A stretch of 64,000 bases of DNA from Coprococcus eutactus (GTDB lineage Bacteria; Bacillota; Clostridia; Lachnospirales; Lachnospiraceae). The position numbers and the translations under genes were made by a program. The notes beneath the pieces were generated by a model. The model was given only the letters and a program-made list of their open reading frames with translations, ran no database searches and was not told where the DNA came from. Below, piece after piece: positions 9,635 through 20,426 of this stretch; positions within the stretch are counted from its first letter, which is position 1, and each line of letters starts with the position of its first letter. Location of the stretch: NCBI RefSeq assembly GCF_025149915.1, contig NZ_CP102278.1:2869001-2933000 (forward strand), written 5' to 3'.

Positions 9635-10598
9635 ACATCTCCCTTACCCTTTCCCTGATAGCCTCCTCCGGAAGCCGGTTCAGCTTGCATGTCAATATGA
9701 TCCTGACTGTCTTTATCTCGTTGAGCCTCGCCAGAATGTACGCCACTATCGGTCCCACCGTAAATGGGTTGTACTTCTGAGGCTTTATCGTCTCTATGAT
9801 ACGGTTATCACACCATCTCTCAAATGCCGATGCTGACTCAGAAAGTGCCTCTGCCCCACCGGCGTATGCTGTGTCCGCAAGGTATCTCTCTATCTCCTCC
9901 ATGCCAGCCACCGCAGCCGTCGCCAGCCTGTCAATATCCAGAGTGTTGCACTCCGCCATGGCTCTCTTCATGAAATCCTTGTTTTTGCCTGTCTTCATGG
10001 ATCTCACCGCTATCTTGATATCTGCAACAGCCACCGTCGTCTCTGCATAATCCCTGAGCAGTCTGTCATCTGCCTTCTTCGCAGCCTGCATGATCGCCAG
10101 CAGTGTTCCTCTGTCTATCACAGCATCGCACATCTGACCGTCTCCGGCCTGTGCCATACAGTCCCAAGCCTCCCTCGCGCAGTCTCTCATGTGTTCTGGA
10201 AGTCTGTCCCACGCCTTATCACTTACGATGGACAACATCTTCTGACCGTCTATCTCGGAATTGTCGAAGAACACATGGGCAGGAGTTTCCCCGGCAACCA
10301 CAGTCTTGATCGCCGCCTTGAGATTGTGATACAGATCCGGAAGTCTTATGACATCGAACACGGACATATCATTCACCATCTCGGCCACGGCAGCCCACGT
10401 CTTGTCGGTCTCCGCCCTAAGTATGTCATTTTCATCCATACTGGCATTATCACTATCGCCCCAGCCCTTCTCTATGATGAACTGAACCGCCTTCTTGTAG
10501 GAATCTGTGGCCACGAGCTGTTCTATGGCCGCCTGACTCATAAGCGACATCTCAAGCGCCCTGATCCTGGCAACCGCATATATATATTTGTCTGCCAT
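9627..10598 (-). CDS. atpC: V-type ATP synthase subunit C
   Basis: AC39/subunit C family, 323 aa, connecting the central stalk to the membrane rotor. The start YIYAVARIRALE and the conserved end (FTVGPIVAYILARLNEIKTVRIIL) are typical; most of it is alpha-helical. The ATG at 10598 has GGAGG 7 nt upstream. It overlaps atpF by 8 nt and follows atpE by 14 nt. Confidence 0.94.
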   Translation of the reverse strand: MADKYIYAVARIRALEMSLMSQAAIEQLVATDSYKKAVQFIIEKGWGDSDNASMDENDILRAETDKTWAAVAEMVNDMSVFDVIRLPDLYHNLKAAIKTVVAGETPAHVFFDNSEIDGQKMLSIVSDKAWDRLPEHMRDCAREAWDCMAQAGDGQMCDAVIDRGTLLAIMQAAKKADDRLLRDYAETTVAVADIKIAVRSMKTGKNKDFMKRAMAECNTLDIDRLATAAVAGMEEIERYLADTAYAGGAEALSESASAFERWCDNRIIETIKPQKYNPFTVGPIVAYILARLNEIKTVRIILTCKLNRLPEEAIRERVREMYV

Positions 10599-10612
10599 CT
10601 GCCTACCTCCAG

Positions 10613-11215
10613 CTATCTGTTATCAACAAATAATAATTCATTTACTTTGTCTGCCAAATGTTCTCTGTTCGCGTCCAGCATCGCCCTGAATGAACAGTTT
10701 TCCTCGATTCCTCCGTAAATGAGAACAAATCCTCCATCTATATCACAGTTTCCATCGGACACCTTCAGGCTTCCTCCATGAGCTGCAGCTATCTGCTCTA
10801 TCTGCTTCTCAGTCTGTGGTGTAAGTCGTTTTCTATCTTTCCTGGAGAAGCATATCTCTCCGCTTTTCGGCTGTACCGACTTCTCCAGACATCTGATGAT
10901 CACCCGGAAATACTCCTCATCCGGAAGCGCCACCATTGCGTCATATGCCTTATCCAGCATATTTCCGATGATGGTCTGTTTTGCCGCAAGTATCGCCTGT
11001 CTCTTCTTGAGTTCCGATGAGGACTTCGCCCTGAATGATCCGGACTTTTCTGCCTGAGCAACCTTCTCACCGGTATCCTCATTCATCTTATCCACAGTCT
11101 TTTTGGCATTTGCAATGATGGAATCCGCGTTTCTGGCAGCCTGAGCTTTGATCTCTTCAGCTTCCTTCTGCGCTTCCTGAAGGATCTGTTCTACGATTGT
11201 ATCTAATCCTGTCAT
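10613..11215 (-). CDS. atpE: V-type ATP synthase subunit E
   Basis: Peripheral-stalk subunit, 200 aa. The N-terminal half is a long Ala/Glu/Lys-rich helix (TIVEQILQEAQKEAEEIKAQ) and the C-terminal half is the globular domain that binds the A3B3 head. Two ATGs lie close together; the one at 11215 has AAGGAGG 9 nt upstream, whereas the one at 11224 lies directly against the ribosome site, so 11215 was chosen. The leader resembles the end of the 87 bp repeat found before rpiB. Confidence 0.92.
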   Translation of the reverse strand: MTGLDTIVEQILQEAQKEAEEIKAQAARNADSIIANAKKTVDKMNEDTGEKVAQAEKSGSFRAKSSSELKKRQAILAAKQTIIGNMLDKAYDAMVALPDEEYFRVIIRCLEKSVQPKSGEICFSRKDRKRLTPQTEKQIEQIAAAHGGSLKVSDGNCDIDGGFVLIYGGIEENCSFRAMLDANREHLADKVNELLFVDNR

Positions 11216-11216
11216 A

Positions 11217-11256
11217 AAGTACATCCTCCTTACTATCGTCTATTGTTCATGCGCAT
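11217..11256 (-). repeat. Degenerate copy of the end of the 87 bp repeat, carrying the atpE ribosome site
   Basis: On the minus strand CATGCGCATG, then ACAATA and a short spacer, then GTAAGGAGGA. This is the same order as GCGCATGCACAATA...GTAAGGAGGA at the junction of the tandem repeats upstream of rpiB. TTCATGCGCATGAA is a perfect palindrome. Confidence 0.5.
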
Positions 11257-11262
11257 GAAAAA

Positions 11263-13799
<2,537 letters not shown>

Positions 13800-13888
13800 A
13801 TATTTACCCCCTTTCCATATTCAAATGTTGATTAAATTTCAATTTCGTATACGCTTGCTGTACATTTAATATCAGCTTGCAGAATTGG

Positions 13889-14200
13889 TCAGCCAACCAG
13901 CTCCGATATGATCATGGATGTAACTTCACTCTCCATGGATGTGGCTCGGTCTCTAAGATGTCCTATCTCTGCCGTGGCAACATCCATAGCCTTCACCGTC
14001 AGCTTTTCCTCCTCTGTCCTGCGGTTTCCCTCAGCGTTTTTCATACTCTCTTTCGCACTCGCCCCTGCAGCCGCTATCATATCTGTGGCCTCTTTTCTTG
14101 CAGCAGCTACTGTATAGTCAGCTTCCTCCCTTGCCTTGCGGACTATCTCCGCAGCCTGAGCTTCCGCATCTGTTATTGTCTTCATAGTCTCCTGCAGCAT
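13889..14200 (-). CDS. atpH: V-type ATP synthase subunit G/H (peripheral-stalk helix)
   Basis: Small helical protein of 103 aa, first gene of the operon, in the position of NtpF / subunit G/H. It is an Ala-, Glu- and Lys-rich helix (ITDAEAQAAEIVRKAREEAD) expected to form the peripheral-stalk coiled coil with subunit E. The ATG at 14200 has GGGAGG 6 nt upstream; the frame opens at 14236 but without a ribosome site. Confidence 0.88.
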   Translation of the reverse strand: MLQETMKTITDAEAQAAEIVRKAREEADYTVAAARKEATDMIAAAGASAKESMKNAEGNRRTEEEKLTVKAMDVATAEIGHLRDRATSMESEVTSMIISELVG

Positions 14201-14287
14201 AACATTCCTCCCTTCTGTGAAATTGAGCAGACACATACTTTATCAAAGCATCACTTTAGATTATTATGTGAAAACTCAAGTAATATT

Positions 14288-14316
14288 ATTTTATAATGAT
14301 ATTGCTATATTGTAAA
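14288..14316 (-). promoter_or_regulatory. Candidate promoter of the V-ATPase operon
   Basis: On the minus strand TTTACA (14311-14316), 17 bp, TAAAAT (14288-14293), about 88 nt upstream of the atpH ATG. Vegetative sigma type by sequence match only. Confidence 0.5.
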
Positions 14317-14474
14317 TAAACATTTTGTAAAGTTTGTACAAACCCCTTGATATTTTTTTATTGTTAATGTACAATGTGACTATGTTGATAATACTTATGT
14401 TTATCCATTAATCATTTTTCTTCCTTTTAACGCAGTTTGATGTCGAATTATTGATGCATTTCGACGAAACTGCA

Positions 14475-14527
14475 TAAAAAAGAACCCATGAACAGTCTTG
14501 ACCAAACTGTCATGGGTTTCTTTTTTA
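14475..14527 (-). terminator. Bidirectional-looking terminator after rpiB
   Basis: AAAAAAGAACCCATGAACAG and CTGTCATGGGTTTCTTTTTT form a long stem with A/T runs on both sides, about 85 nt past the rpiB stop and before the V-ATPase promoter. Confidence 0.85.
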
Positions 14528-14613
14528 TGTTGTTCTGTTTTTATGAAATGTATGATTATCTCTCGTCCCAGCAGGCAATAACGGTTGCGGAAAAACGAAG
14601 TTGTAAGACATTT

Positions 14614-15039
14614 TTACTCTATCATTCCAATCCTTCTTACATGGCGCTCGTCATTTGAAAATGGTGTGTCGAGGAATATATCCACTATCTTGAGAGCCAG
14701 TCCCGGTCCTATGACTCTTGCTCCCATAGCAAGCATATTCGCATCGTTGTGCTCTCTGGTAGCCTGAGCTGAGAAGCAGTCGTGGCAGAGCGCAGCTCTG
14801 ATACCCTTTATCTTATTTGCCGATATGGATATTCCTATTCCTGTTCCGCAGATGATGATTCCCTTATCACACTCGCCTGAAGCCACCGCCTTTGCTGCAG
14901 CCTGTCCATATATCGGATAGTCTACAGACTCTGTGCTGTAGCATCCAAAATTCTTGTACTCAAGTCCTCTCTCCTCAAGGTGCTTAATGACCTCCTGCAT
15001 AAGCTCATATCCGCCATGATCACATCCAAGTGCTATCAT
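14614..15039 (-). CDS. rpiB: Ribose-5-phosphate isomerase B
   Basis: Interconverts ribose-5-phosphate and ribulose-5-phosphate in the pentose phosphate pathway (some relatives act on allose or galactose 6-phosphates). It has 141 aa, the normal length. Seen: CDHGG at the N-terminus, the active-site Cys in IICGTGIG (C64), the phosphate-binding ANKIKGIRAA and REHNDANML with the conserved His. AAGGAGG precedes the ATG by about 10 nt, and that ribosome site matches the edge of the upstream tandem repeat unit. Transcription could start in ywlC/sua5 or in the repeat region. Confidence 0.95.
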   Translation of the reverse strand: MIALGCDHGGYELMQEVIKHLEERGLEYKNFGCYSTESVDYPIYGQAAAKAVASGECDKGIIICGTGIGISISANKIKGIRAALCHDCFSAQATREHNDANMLAMGARVIGPGLALKIVDIFLDTPFSNDERHVRRIGMIE

Positions 15040-15058
15040 AATTCATTCTCCTCCTTAC

Positions 15059-15320
15059 TTCTTATTGTGCATGCGCATTAAAAGGCGCTTCGCGCGGCGC
15101 ATGCGTCTTCGTAAGGAATCTCCCGCTTACGCGGGTCCTCCTTACTTCTTATTGTGCATGCGCATTAAAAGGCGCTTCGCGCGGCGCATGCGTCTTCGTA
15201 AGGAATCTCCCGCTTACGCGGGTCCTCCTTACTTCTTATTGTGCATGCGCATTAGAAGGCGCTTCGCGCGGCGCATGCGTACTTCGCAAGGAATCTCCCG
15301 CTTACGCGGGTCCTCCTTAC
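15059..15320 (-). repeat. Three tandem 87-88 bp repeats with nested hairpins
   Basis: Units at 15059-15145, 15146-15232 and 15233-15320; the first two are identical, the third has two or three changes and one extra base. On the minus strand each unit starts GTAAGGAGGA, a perfect ribosome-site sequence locked in a nested stem (GTAAGGA with TCCTTAC, around CCCGC with GCGGG). A second stem follows: GCATGCGC with GCGCATGC around GCGC/GCGC. The array fills the gap between the sua5 stop and rpiB, and the same GTAAGGAGGA then serves rpiB. It is not CRISPR: no spacers. Confidence 0.9.
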
Positions 15321-15328
15321 GAAATTAA

Positions 15329-16381
15329 TTAACATTTTATTATTCTGTGGCCTGCGGCCTTTATGAGTCTGTTCATGATGGCATAGCCCATGTCGCCCTC
15401 TTCAAAAGACTCACTGTATATATACTGTGCACCTATATCATCACATGTTCTTAACAGACTGTAAAGTCCTGCTGAAACTGTTATCTCATTCTTCTTGCTT
15501 CCGGCGTCATATATATTCTCACACACACCGTCATTGTAAAGGCCTACATTCTCAGTATCGCACAAAATAGCTGTCTTATACCCCTGTGCTCTCTTCTCAG
15601 CAACCAGACTTCTTATCCGCTCCGCGGCAACCAGCCTTTCGCCCTCGACTATACTGAGTTCGCCCTTTGGCGCATAATGAGTATATTTCATTCCCGGCGC
15701 CTTTGGTCTCAGGGCATTATTCATCCCTGTTATCGCTGGATCAATGGTCACATCCCCAACGATATTCTTTATCATTTCAGGGGTTATATATCCAGGTCTA
15801 AGTATGGTCGGTCTGTCACCTGTCATATCAACAATGGTCGACTCTATACCGATTCCAACCGCACCGCCGTCGATGATCATATCTATTCTACCATCCATAT
15901 CCTGCTGCACATGATGTGCCGTTGTCGGAGATGGTCTTCCAGACAGATTTGCACTCGGCGCCGCAATGTACACCCCCGAGTCCTTTATAAGCTTCATTGC
16001 CACTGGATGGGAAGGCATCCTTATTGCCACAGTATCAAGTCCTCCTGTAGTGGTATGCGGCACGACCGCTTTCTTATTTAAAATGATGGTGAGCGGTCCC
16101 GGCCAGAACGCCTCCATCAGCTTCTTAGTGTCATCACTCACATATTCCGCAAGTTCATATACGCTGTCGGTATCCGCTATGTGCACTATGAGCGGGTTAT
16201 CCGAAGGTCTGCCCTTCGCTGAATATATCTTGTGGGATGCATCCGGATTCAGAGCGTCCCCTCCAAGTCCATACACCGTCTCCGTTGGGAATGCCACAAG
16301 TCCGCCGGATCTCAGTATCTCAGCGGCCTGCTCATACATATGCTCATCATCCACGCCGGCCTTTGCTATTATCGTATTCAT
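15329..16381 (-). CDS. L-threonylcarbamoyladenylate synthase, Sua5 type
   Basis: Makes threonylcarbamoyl-AMP from Thr, bicarbonate and ATP for the t6A37 modification of ANN-decoding tRNAs. It has 350 aa: the YrdC-like domain (about 10-205, with FPTETVYGLG and KGRPSDNPL, the nucleotide-binding lysine/arginine motif) followed by the Sua5 C-terminal domain (about 225-350), so it is the long Sua5/YwlC form. The frame opens at 16465, but the ATG at 16381 has GAGG 9 nt upstream and matches the family start. It is divergent from the amidase gene. Confidence 0.92.
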   Translation of the reverse strand: MNTIIAKAGVDDEHMYEQAAEILRSGGLVAFPTETVYGLGGDALNPDASHKIYSAKGRPSDNPLIVHIADTDSVYELAEYVSDDTKKLMEAFWPGPLTIILNKKAVVPHTTTGGLDTVAIRMPSHPVAMKLIKDSGVYIAAPSANLSGRPSPTTAHHVQQDMDGRIDMIIDGGAVGIGIESTIVDMTGDRPTILRPGYITPEMIKNIVGDVTIDPAITGMNNALRPKAPGMKYTHYAPKGELSIVEGERLVAAERIRSLVAEKRAQGYKTAILCDTENVGLYNDGVCENIYDAGSKKNEITVSAGLYSLLRTCDDIGAQYIYSESFEEGDMGYAIMNRLIKAAGHRIIKC

Positions 16382-16556
16382 CGTTTTCAACCTCTGTCTC
16401 TGCAAATGCGGACACCTGTAACAAATGGCACCGCATACTCTGGCTAGTGCATTCAGCACCAGCATTTCAAATCACTATACGCCCATATTTTAGCCCAGCA
16501 TAGTATCGCTGTCAAATGCATATAGATTATTGATAAGGAAATCAGGGATATATATC

Positions 16557-17387
16557 ATGAAAACACAGCATAAACATTTTCTCCTGATCCTGGCGATCAT
16601 TGCCTCGGTATCACTACCTCCAGTTATATGTTACCAGCGCTACGTGAAATCTTTGGGAACACACAGTTCATCCACATCGGTCAAAAATGGCAGCACCCCA
16701 ACTGGCAAAGGAAATAAAACATCTGAAAGTCATGGAAACGAAGCTGACAAAACTCATATTTCAGAAGGCGACACCAGTCAGACCGATAAACAGGATAATT
16801 GCAATGACTTTTTAATTCTCATAGACCCCGGTCACGGTGGCTTTGATCCCGGAAAGGTGAGCCCTGATGGTATTGAGGAAAAGAAGATCAACCTAGAGAT
16901 CTCCTTGAAACTGCAGGATGCCCTGGCGACAAAAGGCTTTTCAGTATCTCTGACTAGAGATTCAGACCGCTCACTGAACAGCCTGGATGCTGGCAGCAAA
17001 AAGTCATCCGATCTGCATTACCGGACCAACAGAGCTGCCGAGCTTAATGCCGATCTATACATAAGCATTCATCAGAACAGCTACTCCGCCGAATACGTCC
17101 ACGGTGCACAGGTCTTCTACTATTCCACCTCCAGTGCAGGAAAATGCCTTGCAGAAACCATACAGCAATATTTGATTTCCGATGTGGATCCTGGCAACAC
17201 CAGAATGCCCAAAGGTAATTCCGAGTATATGGTGCTTGTGGAAAGTCCCTGCACTGCGGTCATAGTTGAGTGTGGTTTTCTGAGCAACAGCCAGGAATGC
17301 CTGAAGCTGTGCGATCCCGAATACCAGACTAGACTTGCCAGTGCCATCGCAAAAGCAGTGAAAGCATGGTATGACTCGCAGACATGA
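16557..17387 (+). CDS. N-acetylmuramoyl-L-alanine amidase (Amidase_3), membrane anchored
   Basis: Zinc amidase that splits the bond between MurNAc and L-Ala of peptidoglycan, 276 aa. Residues 6-24 form a signal anchor or signal peptide; about 30-80 are a Ser/Thr/Lys-rich linker; the catalytic domain spans about 85-275. Motifs: DPGHGG (first Zn His), LEIS (Zn Glu), SIHQN (second Zn His) and VECGFLSN (catalytic Glu). The ATG at 16557 begins the hydrophobic N-terminus; a TTG at 16530 is in frame but gains nothing. The position between Sua5 and mecA does not say whether it acts in division or sporulation. Confidence 0.88.
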   Translation: MKTQHKHFLLILAIIASVSLPPVICYQRYVKSLGTHSSSTSVKNGSTPTGKGNKTSESHGNEADKTHISEGDTSQTDKQDNCNDFLILIDPGHGGFDPGKVSPDGIEEKKINLEISLKLQDALATKGFSVSLTRDSDRSLNSLDAGSKKSSDLHYRTNRAAELNADLYISIHQNSYSAEYVHGAQVFYYSTSSAGKCLAETIQQYLISDVDPGNTRMPKGNSEYMVLVESPCTAVIVECGFLSNSQECLKLCDPEYQTRLASAIAKAVKAWYDSQT

Positions 17388-17836
17388 TAAGGTCCCACCG
17401 TGACAGCCGGCAGGACCAGTTTAAGCTCTATTACTGATATGTGTAATTCCGTGCATATTAAAATAAATAACTATACACTATCCCCATACTTTGTGTGCCT
17501 TATCCCCCTATAGGCATCACCCCCTGACGTATATATTTTCCCGTCGGCAAATGTGCAATGTGATTTTGTGATGTGATGTATTAACCCCATATACCCTGTA
17601 AATAAATACCTGTTTGCCTCTGAGAATATGTGAGCAATGACCTATTCGCTATCTCTCTGGGAATTGTATCTGAAACGATAAGGATCAGACAGAATTTATA
17701 GAATAATATAGAATTGAACTCACCTGTAATGAGTTGACCCGCTCACAGACTCACCATACATCATATGCGGCATTAATCCAACCCCTTTTCCTCATATTTA
17801 ATGAAAACTTCATAAAGAAATCCATACTGTATTAAT

Positions 17837-17848
17837 GTAAACGTTTAC
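17837..17848. promoter_or_regulatory. GTAAACGTTTAC palindrome, LacI/CcpA-type operator candidate
   Basis: Perfect 12 bp palindrome with the central CG typical of LacI-family and CcpA (cre) operators; it sits about 63 bp upstream of the mecA -35 candidate. Assignment rests on sequence resemblance only. Confidence 0.4.
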
Positions 17849-17910
17849 GATATGAAAGTTTATGAATTGTTAATCAATTTTCCAGTTTTTTCTCCCTACA
17901 GACTATTTAC

Positions 17911-17938
17911 TTGTTTGACAAATGTGGTAAACTATAAT
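17911..17938 (+). promoter_or_regulatory. Candidate mecA promoter
   Basis: TTGTTT (17911-17916), 16 bp, TATAAT (17933-17938), about 50 nt upstream of the mecA start. Confidence 0.5.
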
Positions 17939-17986
17939 ACACATTTTAATTAGGTGTTTATTTTATTATAAAGGGGGTCGATTCTA

Positions 17987-18853
17987 TTGAAGATTGAACG
18001 TTTAAGTGAAAATCAGATAAGATGCACACTCAACAAAGCAGATTTAAACGAAAAGCATCTCAAGATTTCTGAGCTTGCATATGGCTCTCAGAAGGCAAGA
18101 GAGCTATTTAGAGATATGATACAACAGGCCTCTGCAGAATTAGGATTTGAGATCGATGACACTCCACTTATGGTTGAAGCAATTCCTGTTTCCTCCGACT
18201 GCCTCATCCTGATCGTAACTAAGGTTGAGGATCCCGAGGAACTTGACACTCGTTTCTCAAGATTTTCAAAGGTCAACGAATACGATATAGATGACGATGA
18301 TGATTTTGATGACTGCGATGATGTATATGATACGGATTCTGATTTCGACGAAGAAGCCGATGATGACAGTGAAAACAATGGCAACACTGTTGCGAGGATA
18401 CAGATCAGCGGTTCTGAGAATGTTCCAGAAGAGATTAAGAGGGTTTTGGAGGGACTTCTGAAGAATCTTTCCGGACTTACAGCTGTGTCTTCCGATTCAG
18501 CAAGCACCTCATCTGACAGTTCAGCAACTGAGGATCAGAACAGTGCCGAGGATCAGAAAAACCTTCAGGCACTATATTCATTCGACTCACTTGAAACCAT
18601 CATACGTGCGTCAAAGCAGATCGCTTCATTCTACTTTAGCGAGAACTGCCTGTACAAGAATCCGGCAAACAACAGGTACTATCTGCTCATATCCAACAGC
18701 AGCAACACTGCTCACGAACTCGCAAGGGTATGTAGTATCATTGCGGAATACGGTGTTATGGAAGACATGACATACGCGATGCCGGCACACTTTAAGGAGC
18801 ATTACATCTCTATCATAACAGAGGATGCAGTCCAGACATTGTCTGCATTATAA
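17987..18853 (+). CDS. mecA: Adaptor protein MecA
   Basis: Adaptor that brings substrates to the ClpC-ClpP protease. 288 aa. The N-terminal substrate-binding domain (about 1-90, MKIERLSENQIRCTLNKADL) is followed by an acidic linker dominated by Asp (about 95-130) and a C-terminal ClpC-binding domain (about 185-288, with IIRASKQIASFYFSENCLYKN nearby). The start is TTG, with GGGGG 9 nt upstream. The acidic linker is longer than I would expect from Bacillus MecA, but this is common in Clostridia. Its native terminator has been split by the IS element downstream. Confidence 0.9.
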   Translation: MKIERLSENQIRCTLNKADLNEKHLKISELAYGSQKARELFRDMIQQASAELGFEIDDTPLMVEAIPVSSDCLILIVTKVEDPEELDTRFSRFSKVNEYDIDDDDDFDDCDDVYDTDSDFDEEADDDSENNGNTVARIQISGSENVPEEIKRVLEGLLKNLSGLTAVSSDSASTSSDSSATEDQNSAEDQKNLQALYSFDSLETIIRASKQIASFYFSENCLYKNPANNRYYLLISNSSNTAHELARVCSIIAEYGVMEDMTYAMPAHFKEHYISIITEDAVQTLSAL

Positions 18854-19099
18854 GGCTGTAAGGCACTGTAGAGAATATTTATGAAGAATATTTGTAAATG
18901 ATATTATATCAAGCTATTTTATTTCTGCACAAAAATGAAATGCCAGAGACCGTTTCAAGTTTTGTGTAAACGTTAAAAACTGATATAAGATTTGTGAATA
19001 GTTACAAATGGGCAGAGCCGATTTTCCGGATTCTGCCCATATCTGCATTATACAGTAGTTTTTAGGCATGTCAATAAAACCTGCCTAAAATTGACTGCT

Positions 19100-20353
19100 T
19101 TACAGGTTCCGTCCCGCCAGACGTTCTTCAAAATAAATTTCAAGCTGGGAATGGATCTGTCCCCAGTCCTGCCTGTGTCCGGTCCATTTTTTCGTGATAT
19201 CCATGGTTGCCAGATACAGCATTTTCAAAAGGCTGTCATCCGACGGAAAAACCGTTTTGCTTTTGGTCACTTTCCGGAGCTGGCGGTTGAATCCTTCAAT
19301 GGCATTTGTGGTATAAATCAGCCGTCTTACTGCCTCTGGATATTTGAAATAAGTGGACAGTGTTGCCCAGTTATCATGCCAGGATTTATAGATTTTCGGG
19401 TACTTGGAATCCCATTTATCCTTGAACAGTTCCAGTTCATTTAAAGCGGTTTCTTCCGTTGGAGCCGCATATACAAGCTTCAGATCAGCCATCAGTTTTT
19501 TGATATCTTTGTAAGAAACAAACTTCGTTGAATTACGGATCTGATGGATGATACACTGCTGAATCTCTGTTTTTGGATAAACAGCCTCGATTGCCTGTGG
19601 AAATCCATTTAAACCATCAACGCATGCAATCAGGATATCCTCAACGCCTCTGTTTTTTAATCCATTCATGATAGAAAGCCAGAACTTCGCACTTTCGTTT
19701 TCTCCAACATACATTCCAAGAACATCTTTTTTCCCATTCATATCGATACCAAGGGCAATGTAAACCGCACGTTTTACAATACGTCCTTCACTGCGGACGT
19801 GATAGTGGATTGCATCCATAAATACTACAGCATACACTTCTTCCAAAGGGCGTTCCTGCCATTCTTTTACAATCGGCAGGATTTTGTCTGTGATCCGGCT
19901 GATTGTGCTGTCAGAAATATCAATATCGTATAATTCACGCATGTGGGATTCAATGTCTCCAGTTGTCATTCCCTTGGCATACATGGAAAGTATTTTTTCT
20001 TCCATGTCCTGAGTTACGGTATTCTGATATTTTTTAATCAGCTGTGGTTCATAATCACCATTACGATCCCTTGGGATTGCCACATCCATATCTCCATAAC
20101 TGGTGTGCATGGTTTTGCTGGAATGTCCATTTCTACTATTGTCTGTTTCTTTGTTTCGATAGTCGTACTTGGAATATCCTAATTCTTCATCCAGTTCTTC
20201 ATCCAAAGCACCTTCCAAAATGACAGACATCATGTCACGCATGATACTGTTTACATCGGTGCCGTCTTTGATGCTGATATCATTATTCTTCAGATAATCA
20301 CGCATCATTTCTCTCATTGCTGCTTTTTGTGGGCTGTCTTTTCTTCTTGCCAT
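19100..20353 (-). CDS. IS256-family transposase
   Basis: Mutator-type DDE transposase of 417 aa. The catalytic residues are visible: D in VVFMDAIHY, D in ACVDGLNGFPQAI and E in TTNAIEGFNRQLR; CIIHQIRNS with the typical C..H is also present. No frameshift or stop. The ATG at 20353 has GGAGG about 8 nt upstream. That site lies inside a perfect 13 bp inverted repeat, which may block translation of read-through transcripts. Confidence 0.97.
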   Translation of the reverse strand: MARRKDSPQKAAMREMMRDYLKNNDISIKDGTDVNSIMRDMMSVILEGALDEELDEELGYSKYDYRNKETDNSRNGHSSKTMHTSYGDMDVAIPRDRNGDYEPQLIKKYQNTVTQDMEEKILSMYAKGMTTGDIESHMRELYDIDISDSTISRITDKILPIVKEWQERPLEEVYAVVFMDAIHYHVRSEGRIVKRAVYIALGIDMNGKKDVLGMYVGENESAKFWLSIMNGLKNRGVEDILIACVDGLNGFPQAIEAVYPKTEIQQCIIHQIRNSTKFVSYKDIKKLMADLKLVYAAPTEETALNELELFKDKWDSKYPKIYKSWHDNWATLSTYFKYPEAVRRLIYTTNAIEGFNRQLRKVTKSKTVFPSDDSLLKMLYLATMDITKKWTGHRQDWGQIHSQLEIYFEERLAGRNL

Positions 20354-20359
20354 AAAAAT

Positions 20360-20403
20360 AACCTCCAAACTGAGTAATTTTATCTTACATCAGTTTGGAG
20401 GTT
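20360..20403 (-). promoter_or_regulatory. Transposase leader hairpin hiding its ribosome site
   Basis: AACCTCCAAACTG (20360-20372) and CAGTTTGGAGGTT (20391-20403) are perfect complements around an 18 nt loop. The transposase Shine-Dalgarno GGAGG (complement of 20362-20366) lies in the 3' arm on the mRNA. Confidence 0.8.
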
Positions 20404-20410
20404 TACACAA
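20382..20410 (-). promoter_or_regulatory. Transposase promoter inside the inverted repeat
   Basis: TTGTGT (complement of 20405-20410), 17 bp, TAAGAT (complement of 20382-20387). A transcript starting about 7 nt further (near 20375) would lack the first arm of the leader hairpin and so keep the ribosome site free. Confidence 0.6.
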
Positions 20411-20426
20411 ACTTTGGGATGCTCCC

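Larger units (their letters stand above)
14201..14613. other. 413 bp intergenic region: V-ATPase promoter and rpiB terminator
   Basis: Holds the promoter candidate at 14288-14316, a TTG- and AT-rich stretch, an imperfect inverted repeat at about 14432-14473 (GCAGTTT.GTCGAA against TTCGAC.AAACTGC) and the terminator at 14475-14527. The inverted repeat could be a regulator site or part of a tandem terminator. No gene is seen. Confidence 0.55.
17388..17986. other. 599 bp intergenic region before mecA
   Basis: No coding frame with a ribosome site is seen. It contains a GGTCC...GGACC hairpin just after the amidase stop without a T-run (about 17391-17418), a perfect GTAAACGTTTAC palindrome at 17837-17848 and the mecA promoter candidate. 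The middle part (about 17450-17800) shows no structure I recognise. Confidence 0.5.
18946..20426 (-). mobile_element. IS256-family insertion sequence, complete, 1481 bp
   Basis: Ends are imperfect inverted repeats of about 46 bp: left GAGACC...TTGTGTAAAC....AAACTGAT.TAAGAT, right (complement) GGGAGC...TTGTGTAAAC....AAACTGAT.TAAGAT-like. Both ends are flanked by the same 8 bp, AAATGCCA (18938-18945 and 20427-20434), the target duplication length expected for IS256. One intact transposase gene fills it. Between the left end and the transposase stop lie two hairpins (about 19010-19040 and 19060-19090). The element looks recently inserted and potentially active. Confidence 0.95.

Noticed and set aside
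15059..15320. Possible CRISPR array
   Set aside because: Units abut directly with no spacers and are far longer than CRISPR repeats; no cas genes nearby.
15065..15328. Plus-strand reading frame with three near-identical 29-residue repeats rich in Arg
   Set aside because: It is only the translation of the 87 bp DNA repeat (a multiple of three); no ribosome site, and the bases are better explained by hairpins.
17391..17418. Terminator for the amidase gene (GGTCC...GGACC)
   Set aside because: No T-run and many mismatches in the stem.
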